In this document: positions 51,975-59,249 of the stretch, one piece after another | How positions within the stretch are numbered: the stretch's first letter is position 1 | How the letters are laid out: each line of letters opens with the position of its first letter | Source: Clostridiales bacterium | GTDB taxonomy: Bacteria; Bacillota; Clostridia; Christensenellales; CAG-138 | Direction of reading: 5' to 3' | DNA length: 59,249 nt | NCBI GenBank assembly: GCA_004556165.1 | Contig: SFIR01000008.1 | Location: forward strand, 1 to 59,249 | Position numbers and translations under genes: made by a program | The notes under the pieces: generated by a model | Seen by the model: the letters and a program-made list of their open reading frames with translations, nothing else | Database searches by the model: none | Told to the model about the DNA's origin: nothing

Positions 51975-52865
51975 ATGCTTGATTTTAAACCGATTTGTAC
52001 GGATATGCTCGCCGAGTGCAAGGAGCTCCTTCGGGATACCGATGTCAGGCTATGTGATTACGCACCCGGCTGCATTTCCATTTGGGGACGTTACTTCGAT
52101 ATGCGAGGCTGTATCGAAGGAAGCATGTTCTTTTCAGTTCTTCGTCAGAGTGACGGGGCTGATTCCTATGCACTTCCCGTGGGCAGAGGTTCGTTCGATG
52201 ACGCACTGGACGCCATCGAAAAAGATGCGCGTGAGCGGAATGTTCCGCTTCGGTTCTGCTGCATACCGGAAGAATATGTCGGCAGGATCAGGGAAAGGTT
52301 CGGTGAACCCGTAAAGATTGTATTTGACGGCATGTGGTCCGATTACCTTTATCCGTACGAAAATTTCTGCGGATATAAAGGAAAAGCTCTGCACGGGCAA
52401 AAAAATCATGTCAACCGATTCATGCGAGAGCATCCCGACTATAAGTTCATCCCGATGGACACAGGAAATATCTTTCGCGCTCGCGAATTTATGCTTATCA
52501 ATCGTCCCTCATTCGATAAGGACGAGGAGCTTGCCGAAGCGGAGCTCAGGAATCTCGACTGCATCTTTGATGTGTTCGATGCGCTGAAGCTTTCGGGCGG
52601 AATGCTGTGTGCTGATAACCGAGTGCTCGGTTTCACCATCGGCGAAGCTCTCGGCGACACGCTGCATATCCATGTTGAAAAGGCTTTGACCGATTTCCCG
52701 GGAGCTTATCAAATGCTTGCGATGAGTTATGCTGAGTACATGAAAAATGATTCGCTTCGCTTCATCAACAGGCAGGATGATGCCGGCGACGAGGGGCTCC
52801 GAAAATCCAAGCAAAACTATAAGCCCTGCAGAATGTTGGACAAGTATCAGATGTATTACAAATGA
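51975..52865 (+). CDS. DUF2156 (LPG synthase C-terminal-like) protein
   Basis: A 296-residue soluble protein resembling the GNAT-like DUF2156 domain found at the C-terminus of lysyl-phosphatidylglycerol synthases, with no membrane part. Supporting motifs are YLYPYENFCGYKGKALHGQKN (within about residues 116-136), REFMLINRP and FINRQDDAGDEGLRKSKQNYKP near the end. The start at 51975 lacks a good ribosome binding site but is the first reasonable ATG. It follows iscU by 20 bases and ends in a shared terminator. The substrate is unknown. Confidence 0.82.
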   Translation: MLDFKPICTDMLAECKELLRDTDVRLCDYAPGCISIWGRYFDMRGCIEGSMFFSVLRQSDGADSYALPVGRGSFDDALDAIEKDARERNVPLRFCCIPEEYVGRIRERFGEPVKIVFDGMWSDYLYPYENFCGYKGKALHGQKNHVNRFMREHPDYKFIPMDTGNIFRAREFMLINRPSFDKDEELAEAELRNLDCIFDVFDALKLSGGMLCADNRVLGFTIGEALGDTLHIHVEKALTDFPGAYQMLAMSYAEYMKNDSLRFINRQDDAGDEGLRKSKQNYKPCRMLDKYQMYYK

Positions 52866-52870
52866 AAAAC

Positions 52871-52897
52871 GCGGTGCATGTACTTCTCATGCGCCGC
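52871..52897. terminator. Bidirectional terminator after the isc operon
   Basis: 10-base-pair stem GCGGTGCATG / CATGCGCCGC with a 7-base loop. T-rich runs are on both sides (ATTTTAATT on plus, GTTTTTCATTTG on minus). Confidence 0.85.
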
Positions 52898-52918
52898 ATT
52901 TTAATTCTGTTTTACTGC

Positions 52919-53680
52919 TTATCTGCCTGCCGCCTTATAGATATTGGCGTTATGCTCAAGATCCGGAAGGTTTCCGACATGGGAGAGGCTGCCGAAAAAG
53001 AAAACGCAGATATGCCCATCCATGCCGTTATCCGCTACGCTTTCGCTGCCGTGCGGATAGCACTGCATTGATGCCGCGACAAGCTTATCCCCTATTTTTA
53101 CAACTATGGGGCGTTTATAGAAGTTGAATTCGTCTCCGCATACCTGCATAAAAGTATCGAGATCCCCGATCGAAGTCAATTCCATCTCCGCATGATTTTC
53201 ACCGCCCGAGTAAGTCAAAGCGAAGCATTTGCCCGTATTGCAGTCCGTCACCGTATATGTCATGCCAATCGTAAGCTGTGTTTTGACTTCGCTCCAGTCA
53301 ACCGTCACCCCGGTCACTGCAAGGTTCTCCGATGTCGGCCCGATAGCCATATGCACGGAATCCGCAATCTTTGCCCTCGGCGCATTGTTTGCAAAAAGAA
53401 GCTTCATGGTCTCGGGCCCCATAACGCCGTCAATACCCGTGGGATTGCCGACATCACAGCAGCGCTGCTGGAAAGCCTTTACGGCCTCAACGGTCAGTGA
53501 ACGGTAAGCACCGGTCGGTTTATAATCAAGATAGCCAAGTTCCGCAAGCCGCAGCTGGATTCTAACGACCATTTCGCCCGTTGAACCCGATGAATAGAGT
53601 TCTCCCGTGCTTGCTTTTGCAGGCAAAAGTGCCGCAGCAAGAACCATTACGCAAGCGAGCAATGCAATAGTCTTTTTCAT
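52919..53680 (-). CDS. Secreted peptidoglycan-binding protein with unclassified C-terminal domain
   Basis: A 253-residue exported protein. A signal peptide (about 1-23, cleavage near AKA-S) is followed by a PG_binding_1 domain (about 30-95: GEMVVRIQLRLAELGYLDY, GVMGPETMKLLF). The remaining 150 residues form a domain I do not recognise with certainty. It contains GMTYTVTDCNTGKCFAL, RRPIVV-like KRPIVVKIG, and PHG...GHIC...SLSH...LEH. A GGAGGG site precedes the ATG. It is transcribed alone toward the isc operon. Confidence 0.82.
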   Translation of the reverse strand: MKKTIALLACVMVLAAALLPAKASTGELYSSGSTGEMVVRIQLRLAELGYLDYKPTGAYRSLTVEAVKAFQQRCCDVGNPTGIDGVMGPETMKLLFANNAPRAKIADSVHMAIGPTSENLAVTGVTVDWSEVKTQLTIGMTYTVTDCNTGKCFALTYSGGENHAEMELTSIGDLDTFMQVCGDEFNFYKRPIVVKIGDKLVAASMQCYPHGSESVADNGMDGHICVFFFGSLSHVGNLPDLEHNANIYKAAGR

Positions 53681-53743
53681 GGCATATCCCTCCTATCAAA
53701 TGGGCTGTCTGTTTTCTCCGACAAAGCCACATATCCGTAAGTA

Positions 53744-53773
53744 AGTATACCACAATGCCCACCGGTATTTCAA
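53744..53773 (-). promoter_or_regulatory. Promoter of the peptidoglycan-binding protein gene
   Basis: Minus-strand TTGAAA (53768-53773), 18 bases, TATACT (53744-53749), about 65 bases before the start. Confidence 0.6.
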
Positions 53774-53838
53774 CCGATTTTTGCGGATAATGCATATTTT
53801 TGATGAATTACCCTGATATTATGGGTAAGTCCATGTGT

Positions 53839-53867
53839 TTGACAACCATATATAAGCAGTGTATAAT
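53839..53867 (+). promoter_or_regulatory. Consensus promoter of the Cthe_2159-like lipoprotein gene
   Basis: Perfect TTGACA (53839-53844), 17 bases, perfect TATAAT (53862-53867), about 55 bases before the TTG start. Confidence 0.88.
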
Positions 53868-53920
53868 ATTCTGCGTCAATAGTCCGTTGGATTACATAAA
53901 CCTTGAAAGGAAGTTTTTCT

Positions 53921-55696
53921 TTGAAGCGTTATTCTTTTATCGCAATTATTATTGTATTTCTTCTGATTTTTACGGGCTGCAAGGGTCCGGATAACACGAC
54001 TCCGGCTCCCGGTATCATTTCCCTGCCTTCAACTACACCGATTCCGCCGGAGAATGCTCCGGAAGCTATCTCCAATGAGGCCATCCGGGAATCGGACTGT
54101 ACCGTCATATCGCTTGACGGAAATTCTATTTCATGTGAAAGCAATGCGGTTACGGTCTCCGGTACTTCCGCCACGATCATCTCGGGCGGCGATTATCTCA
54201 TCTCCGGTACTCTTGACGACGGCATGATAATTATCGACGCCAAGGGCGAAGCAGTGCGTCTTCTGCTTAAATCCGTATCAATAAGCAATTCCTCTTCCGC
54301 TGCGATTTATATTAGGAAGGCTGATTCCGTGACGATTCAGACGGCAGCAGGAACCGAGAATACGCTTTCCAACAGCGGCAGCTATACCACTATTGATGAG
54401 AACAATATTGATGCAGTGGTATTCTCAAAATCCGACATTACTTTGGGCGGAAGCGGAATGCTGAATATTTTCGGAAACGGTTCCTCCGGTCACGGCATCG
54501 TATCAAAGGATCGCGTGCTTGTTTCCGGAGGAAGCTACAGCATTACTGTGCCCCAGAGCGGAATTTGCGGAAAGGACGGAATAGAAATCACCGGAGGCAC
54601 ATTTGAAATCGACTGCGGAAAGACCGCAATTAAAGCCGAAAATGATGACGATGCTTCACTCGGTAATGCTGTTCTCAGCAGCTGTAAGCTCAATCTCACA
54701 GCAGGAAATCACGGCATTTATACAACAGCTTCTCTTAAACTGTTCAGCGTGGAGCTTACGCTCAGCGCTTCGGAACGCGGCATCAACTGTGACGGAGACA
54801 TAACAGTATCCGGCGGTAATCTTGATATCGCTTCCTCCGACGATGCTCTGCATGCAAAGGGTAATATCACCGTCCACACCGGAAACATGCATATTTCATC
54901 GGGTGATGATGCATTTCATTCCGATGCCGCAATAACAGTAAACAGCGGCAGTATTGATATTTATAGAAGCCATGAAGGTTTGGAAGGCCTCACCGTTATT
55001 ATTAACGGGGGTAATATAGATATCGTGTCCGATGATGACGGTATCAATGCTTCCGGCGGTGATTCATCGGATGTATCCGGCGATAATCCCGATCCCTTCA
55101 GCGTTGAGCCGGATGCATATATCTATATTACGGGCGGCATGGTCAATGTTGATGCAGGCGGCGACGGGCTTGATACAAACGGCAGCATCTTTGTTACCGG
55201 CGGTGATATACGGGTTTCCGGCTCGACTCGCGGTGCAGACGGCGCTATCGACTATAATGGGAATGCCGTCATTACCGGCGGCACCTTGATTGCAGCAGGC
55301 ATGTCAGAAATGGCTCAGAACTTCGGTTCTGCTTCAACTCAGGGAGCAATCCTTATAAGCATCGGAAATCAGGCCGCGGGTTCTTCCGTCACTCTTTTTG
55401 ATAAGACTTCCGGTGAGCTCATTTCATGGGCTCCGGGAAAGAGCTATGATTGTGTTCTGATGAGCTGTCCGGGTATTACGGACGGTTCCGAATATACTGT
55501 CGAGGCAGGCAGCTATTCCTCCTCTATTACAATGAATGGGCTTATCTACGGAAGCGGCTTCAGCGGCGTGGGCGGTAACAGACCCGGCGGCAATATGCCG
55601 GGCGGCAACATGCCCGGCGGCAACATGCCCGGCGGTGATTCGCCCGATGGTACTCCGCCTGCAGGCGGCAGGCCCGGAGATCATGGCGGCAGATAA
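53921..55696 (+). CDS. Cthe_2159-like carbohydrate-binding beta-helix lipoprotein
   Basis: A surface lipoprotein of about 591 residues. The TTG start at 53921 has AAAGGAAG upstream. A lipobox FTGC (about residue 19) is followed by a Ser/Pro-rich linker. A long right-handed beta-helix of short repeats follows (GSGMLNIFGNGSSGHGI, SGGNLDIASSDDALHAKGN, SGDDAFHSDAAITVNSG), with aspartate pairs typical of Cthe_2159, a calcium-dependent pectin-binding family. The C-terminus is a Gly-Pro tail of five GGNxP repeats. It lies 34 bases before an ABC exporter. Confidence 0.88.
   Translation: MKRYSFIAIIIVFLLIFTGCKGPDNTTPAPGIISLPSTTPIPPENAPEAISNEAIRESDCTVISLDGNSISCESNAVTVSGTSATIISGGDYLISGTLDDGMIIIDAKGEAVRLLLKSVSISNSSSAAIYIRKADSVTIQTAAGTENTLSNSGSYTTIDENNIDAVVFSKSDITLGGSGMLNIFGNGSSGHGIVSKDRVLVSGGSYSITVPQSGICGKDGIEITGGTFEIDCGKTAIKAENDDDASLGNAVLSSCKLNLTAGNHGIYTTASLKLFSVELTLSASERGINCDGDITVSGGNLDIASSDDALHAKGNITVHTGNMHISSGDDAFHSDAAITVNSGSIDIYRSHEGLEGLTVIINGGNIDIVSDDDGINASGGDSSDVSGDNPDPFSVEPDAYIYITGGMVNVDAGGDGLDTNGSIFVTGGDIRVSGSTRGADGAIDYNGNAVITGGTLIAAGMSEMAQNFGSASTQGAILISIGNQAAGSSVTLFDKTSGELISWAPGKSYDCVLMSCPGITDGSEYTVEAGSYSSSITMNGLIYGSGFSGVGGNRPGGNMPGGNMPGGNMPGGDSPDGTPPAGGRPGDHGGR
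55571..55645 (+). repeat. Five tandem 15-bp repeats in the lipoprotein gene
   Basis: Five units related to GGCGGCAACATGCCC, two adjacent units identical (55601-55630), encoding GG-N/D-x-P. Their number may vary between strains. Confidence 0.9.
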
Positions 55697-55730
55697 AATA
55701 TTTTGAAAAACAATTAAAGGAGTAATATAT

Positions 55731-56456
55731 ATGCTCATCATCAAAGATCTCACCAAGCATTACCGTGGCAGCCAAAAGGGCGTTGATAACATAAATATGA
55801 CCGTTGAAGACGGTGATATCTACGGGTTCATCGGGCCGAACGGAGCAGGTAAAACAACGACGCTCAAATGTATAGCAGGAATTCATAGTTTTGAAAGCGG
55901 CAGCATCCTTCTTGACGGAGTGTCGGTCAAAGACGAGCCCATTAGGTTTAAGCGGATGATAGCGTACATTCCTGATGACCCTGACATGTACGACTACCTC
56001 ACCGGTATCCAATATCTGAACTTTATTTCGGATGTTTTTGGGGTTTCTAAGGACGATAGGGTTTCAAGGATTGCAAAATACGCCGAGGAATTCGAGCTGA
56101 CCTCTTCGCTCGGCGATCTCATTTCCGCATACTCCCACGGTATGAAGCAAAAGCTTGCTATAATCGCAGCTTTGGTTCATTCGCCCAAACTTCTTATTTT
56201 GGACGAGCCCTTTGTCGGGCTTGATCCCAAGGCATCCGTGACGCTTAAAGCTATAATGCGGGATATCTGCTCTCAAGGCGGTGCAATATTCTTTTCCACA
56301 CATGTTTTGGATGTTGCCGAGAAGCTTTGCAACAAGGTATCAATCATCAAAGAGGGCCGTCTCATTGCTTCCGGCCGCATGACAGACATCGTTTCGGATG
56401 GCAGTACTCTTGAATCCATATTCATGGAGGTTGCGGAAAATGGCAGCTCAGATTAG
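55731..56456 (+). CDS. ABC transporter ATP-binding protein
   Basis: A 241-residue ATPase of an ABC-2-type exporter. Walker A is GPNGAGKTTTLK, the signature is YSHGMKQKLAII, Walker B is LLILDEPFVGLD, and the switch histidine is in FFSTHVLD. AAAGGAG precedes the ATG. It overlaps the permease gene by 17 bases. The substrate is unknown. Confidence 0.93.
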   Translation: MLIIKDLTKHYRGSQKGVDNINMTVEDGDIYGFIGPNGAGKTTTLKCIAGIHSFESGSILLDGVSVKDEPIRFKRMIAYIPDDPDMYDYLTGIQYLNFISDVFGVSKDDRVSRIAKYAEEFELTSSLGDLISAYSHGMKQKLAIIAALVHSPKLLILDEPFVGLDPKASVTLKAIMRDICSQGGAIFFSTHVLDVAEKLCNKVSIIKEGRLIASGRMTDIVSDGSTLESIFMEVAENGSSD

Positions 56457-58032
56457 GATATTGCTCAAACTTCAAATTGCGAACATGTTTGGGTTGAATG
56501 TGCTGCGCCATTCAAAGGACAAACGCAAGCGGAGCTCCGCTATTATGACTTTTGTTGCGTGGATCATTCTGCTCATCCTGCTGTTTTTCTACATGCTGTC
56601 CATGGCATATGCCTTTATCGGCATCGGAATGGGGGATGTTCTGCCTCTGTTTCTCGTTATTGTCTCCGTAATGATCGTTTTCTTTTTTGCCATGCTCCGT
56701 ACAGGAGCTGTCATTTTTAGGAAATCCGATTATGATACGCTCTGTTCGCTCCCCGTCACTCAAAGTGCTGTCGTGATAAGCAGATACTTATCCATGTATC
56801 TTGAGGATCTAATTTTGACTGCATTCGTCATGATCCCCGGGCTTGGAGTATATGCGGCATCGCTGCATCCCGGATTCAGCTTTTACCTCTTTTCGATAAT
56901 CGGCATTCTGCTCGTCCCGATGCTCCCGGTCGCTTTAGCTTCTCTTCTCGGCACGGCAATTGCAGCAGTATCTTCGCGAATGAAGCATAAAAGCATTTTC
57001 GGTGCCGTATTCACAATATTAGTCGTTATCGTAATCTTTGCCTTAAGCTACTCGATACCATCAAACGGCTCCGAATCGACCGCTGTTTTTGTTTCACTGA
57101 TTGATCGTATAGGCAATACGGCTAAAAATGTCTATCCCCCGGCATATTGGCTTAACTCGGCTCTTGTGAGCGGAGATATATGGCAATTTCTTCTGTTCCT
57201 CGCGGTATCTCTTGCATGCACCTTCGCCATTGTTGCCGTTATTTCAAAATACTTCCATGTCATTTGCAGAAATCTCTTTGCGGCACATGCCAAGCACGAT
57301 TACAGCCTGAGTTCCGATTCCTTCAGCAACAGAAGTGTACTCTCCACACTGCTCCGGCGTGAAATAAAGCATTATTTTTCCTCCGGAGTTTATATCAGCA
57401 ATACGATTATCGGCCCCATCATGTGCGTCATCGGTTCAATCGCGCTTCTTGTTGCAGGCATTGACCGCATTACCGCTTCTATTGCTCTCTCCATCGACAT
57501 TCCCGGGGTCATCCCTGTATTTCTATCAGCCATATTCAGCATGATGCTTCCATCCTATGCCTCGGTTTCTCTCGAAGGCAGACAGTGGTGGATGATTAAG
57601 GCTCTTCCTTTGCGGACTCGCGACGTGATCAACAGCAAGCTGCTTATGTGTTATGTGCTCTATGCTCCGTTTTACATTATCTCTGTCATACTTCTGCTGT
57701 TTGCGCTGAAGCCCGATTTTCTCGGTGCATGCTTCCTGATTGCATTTCCAATAGTCGCAATAGTGTTTTCAAGCGTATTCGGGCTTGCGGTCAACCTTCG
57801 TTTCCCGGTTTTTGATTGGGACAATGAGGCTGTCGTAGTCAAGCAAAGCACCGCTGCTCTTATCGGCGGTATGGGCGGTTTTCTTATCATGCTTCTATGC
57901 GCGGCACTGATTCTTATTGTTAATTCAATTCCCGGTTGGATAATAAAGCTTAGCTTGATTGCGGTTCTTTTGACTTTGTCGGCTCTTATTTATCGAAAGC
58001 TGATAAAAACCAACCTCTTGGAAATCGAATAG
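56440..58032 (+). CDS. ABC-2-type exporter permease
   Basis: A 530-residue membrane protein with about twelve helices, partner of the preceding ATPase. The ATG at 56440 (MAAQIRILLKLQ) has GGAGG 9 bases upstream, inside the ATPase gene; the longer frame has no site. It resembles large permeases of uncharacterised Bacillota exporters, with a cytoplasmic loop carrying SDYDTLCSLPVT-like and LEGRQWWMIKALPL segments. No immunity or peptide gene is adjacent. Confidence 0.87.
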   Translation: MAAQIRILLKLQIANMFGLNVLRHSKDKRKRSSAIMTFVAWIILLILLFFYMLSMAYAFIGIGMGDVLPLFLVIVSVMIVFFFAMLRTGAVIFRKSDYDTLCSLPVTQSAVVISRYLSMYLEDLILTAFVMIPGLGVYAASLHPGFSFYLFSIIGILLVPMLPVALASLLGTAIAAVSSRMKHKSIFGAVFTILVVIVIFALSYSIPSNGSESTAVFVSLIDRIGNTAKNVYPPAYWLNSALVSGDIWQFLLFLAVSLACTFAIVAVISKYFHVICRNLFAAHAKHDYSLSSDSFSNRSVLSTLLRREIKHYFSSGVYISNTIIGPIMCVIGSIALLVAGIDRITASIALSIDIPGVIPVFLSAIFSMMLPSYASVSLEGRQWWMIKALPLRTRDVINSKLLMCYVLYAPFYIISVILLLFALKPDFLGACFLIAFPIVAIVFSSVFGLAVNLRFPVFDWDNEAVVVKQSTAALIGGMGGFLIMLLCAALILIVNSIPGWIIKLSLIAVLLTLSALIYRKLIKTNLLEIE

Positions 58033-58047
58033 CAGATTCACATTAAA

Positions 58048-58077
58048 AGAACCGCTCCTGCTTACACAAGCGGTTCT
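58048..58077. terminator. Hairpin after the exporter operon
   Basis: Perfect 9-base-pair stem AGAACCGCT / AGCGGTTCT with a 12-base loop, 15 bases after the permease stop. There is no U tract on the plus strand, but TTTTAATG follows on the minus strand. Confidence 0.5.
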
Positions 58078-58229
58078 CAGGCAAAAAACAAAGTCCTCAC
58101 AAAAAAGCGAAGCGGATAAGGGATAATTCAAAAACCATTATCCATACGTCTTCAAGCGGGAAAAAAGGAATCACGGTCACATTGGGTAAAAGCCCGGTGC
58201 GGCCGTTTTTCTGTTTCTGCATCAAACAA

Positions 58230-58271
58230 GGCCGTACCGGTGGAGTGACCCATCGATACGGCCCGTTTTTT
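58230..58271 (+). terminator. Hairpin with T tract at the edge of the mobile region
   Basis: GGCCGTA / TACGGCC outer stem extended inward by CGGTGG / CCATCG, followed by CGTTTTTT on the plus strand. It lies between the chromosomal exporter genes and the leftward recombinase region, the likely left end of an integrated element. Confidence 0.65.
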
Positions 58272-58288
58272 ATATCCGGGAACAGGGC

Positions 58289-58702
58289 TTACTTATCGGT
58301 GGCCCGGAACAGCGACACCTCCGCTGTGGTCATGTCGAAGTACATCACACGGTTTTCGGCATCGAATTCGCCTGTGACCTTGTATCGTTTCTTCGGATCG
58401 TAGTCAGGGATCATCTTCACAACCACCTCCTTCAGATTCTTGTTGCCGCAGCTGAGCGTGGTGGTCTGCTCCGCACGAGGCTTGGAGAAACTGGTGGCCC
58501 GTGTCTCGTTACTCTTGCAGACCTTGATGGCAAAAACGTGCTGGGCCGGATCAAAACCGTACTGCACGTTCTGTGGATAGTTCAAATCCTCCAGCACACG
58601 CTTGCTGAAGGTGATGCCGTTCTGATTGATGTAGATATCAGGATCGGCATTAGTGTTGATGTCGATAACCTCAAGGTTAATCTTGGAAAAATCAATAGCC
58701 AT
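58289..58702 (-). CDS. Unrecognised 137-residue protein coupled to a serine recombinase
   Basis: I do not recognise a family. The protein has no signal peptide or membrane helix. It is a mixed alpha/beta soluble protein with DINTNADPDIYINQNGITFSK near the N-terminus (one residue over is omitted) and MYFDMTTAEVSLFRATDK at the end. Its AAAGGAG ribosome binding site is formed by the last codons of the recombinase gene, 4 bases apart, so translation is coupled. The base composition is visibly richer in G+C than the adjacent chromosomal genes. Confidence 0.75.
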   Translation of the reverse strand: MAIDFSKINLEVIDINTNADPDIYINQNGITFSKRVLEDLNYPQNVQYGFDPAQHVFAIKVCKSNETRATSFSKPRAEQTTTLSCGNKNLKEVVVKMIPDYDPKKRYKVTGEFDAENRVMYFDMTTAEVSLFRATDK

Positions 58703-58706
58703 AATC

Positions 58707-59249
58707 TTAGCTCCTTTCTGCTTGATTCAGGTCAAGCTCCGTGTTTTCAATGATTTTGATGACTGTATCACGTTCTTCCTTGGTCCAATCCATATCCAGC
58801 AGCATGAAACCACGCAGTACACCGGATTTCACCTTCGCCACCACGAATTTCTTTTTCATGGCGGCCAGCGGCTTGCCATGTCTACCGAAATTCCCGGAGG
58901 AAAGCAGCTCTTGGGCCTTTTGCCACGTTTCCCGGTCAATGATGGCCGTGTGGTTATTTTCCCAGTAATACTGCGGCAGGACGTCCCGGTTCTTAACGGA
59001 TTTATGCGTCAGATAGTCTTTGGAATAGGTCTTCTGGTACAGCACGTCACCGCAATACTTCTCGTTGGAGAGGATACTGCGGATTGTGGCTTGCCTCCAT
59101 CGTTCCATACCCTTGGGAGAGCGGATGCCTTGTTCTGTGAGGGAATCTGCGATTTCCTGCGGAGACGCACCTTCCAGAAAGCTCTCGAAGATGTATTCCA
59201 CAATACGGGCCTCGGCTGGCTCCACCTTGATCCTGCCGGAATAATCCCG
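58707..59249 (-). CDS. Large serine recombinase, C-terminal part (runs off the right edge)
   Basis: The frame is open through the right edge, so the catalytic N-terminal domain is outside the window. The visible 180 residues contain the Recombinase domain (VEPAEARIVEYIFESFLEG, ADSLTEQGIRSPKGMERW, IRSILSNEKYCGDVLYQKTY, and ENNHTAIIDRETWQKAQELL). After this the usual zinc-ribbon cysteines are absent: only one Cys occurs in the whole visible part. The tail is short and lysine-rich. It is likely the integrase of an element lying to the right. Confidence 0.88.
   Translation of the reverse strand, partial: RDYSGRIKVEPAEARIVEYIFESFLEGASPQEIADSLTEQGIRSPKGMERWRQATIRSILSNEKYCGDVLYQKTYSKDYLTHKSVKNRDVLPQYYWENNHTAIIDRETWQKAQELLSSGNFGRHGKPLAAMKKKFVVAKVKSGVLRGFMLLDMDWTKEERDTVIKIIENTELDLNQAERS

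Noticed and set aside
55571..55645. Short tandem repeats as a CRISPR-like array
   Set aside because: The units are 15 bases, contiguous and in frame within a gene, with no spacers and no cas genes.

Overview
This window reads as a chromosomal segment of an anaerobic, endospore-forming member of the Bacillota (class Clostridia). Three sporulation or spore genes are present (spoIVB, spoVAD, spoVAE). Gene blocks follow clostridial order (asp23-amaP-DUF2273; nusB; folD-xseA-xseB-ispA-dxs-tlyA-nadK-recN-spoIVB). Ferredoxin-linked indolepyruvate oxidoreductase and an IscR/IscS/IscU cluster fit an anaerobic life. Promoters are mostly close to the vegetative sigma-A consensus. Species-level assignment is not possible from the sequence alone. 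Coding density is very high, and most of the window is ordinary core genome.

Layout, left to right. 0.3-8.1 kb (+): iorA-iorB-aminotransferase, then pcrA and ligA. 8.1-13.7 kb (-): proC, trpS, and an aminotransferase-tdh-kbl operon for threonine and amino-acid catabolism. 13.8-17 kb: a sirtuin (+), then a PIN-TRAM membrane protein, carD and deoD (-). 17.1-20.9 kb (+): a small membrane protein, an Orn/Lys/Arg-type decarboxylase, holB and ricT, matching part of the Bacillus yaaO-holB-ricT neighbourhood. 20.9-39.1 kb (mostly -): ispF-ispD-rqcP-foldase lipoprotein, spoIVB, the recN-to-folD operon, a TsaD-like paralogue, nusB, the Asp23 envelope-stress operon, then coaW (+) and spoVAE-spoVAD (-). 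39.2-49.3 kb (-): nadE, asnS, the potABCD polyamine transporter with its XRE-cupin regulator, a metallophosphoesterase, a two-zinc-ribbon acidic protein and engB. 49.5-58 kb (mostly +): tRNA-Thr(CGU) and tRNA-Pro(CGG), iscR-iscS-iscU-DUF2156, a secreted peptidoglycan-binding protein (-), a Cthe_2159-like lipoprotein and an ABC exporter. 58.2 kb to the right edge (-): the start of a mobile element, with the C-terminal part of a serine recombinase and a coupled small gene.

The most interesting points are: a serine recombinase whose visible C-terminus lacks zinc-ribbon cysteines and is translationally coupled to an unrecognised 137-residue protein; a protein with two zinc ribbons of identical spacing and a poly-acidic tail; an IscR-type operator plus a third half-site placed inside the promoter; a 27-bp palindrome in front of the polyamine regulator; an unclassified secreted domain with an L,D-transpeptidase-like His/Cys pattern; two promoters whose -35 elements lie inside hairpins of the gene upstream; and several conserved-neighbourhood genes that are missing (argR, spo0A, spoVAC, mnmA, tmk). 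No CRISPR array, rRNA operon, complete insertion sequence or clearly novel multi-gene defence system was found.
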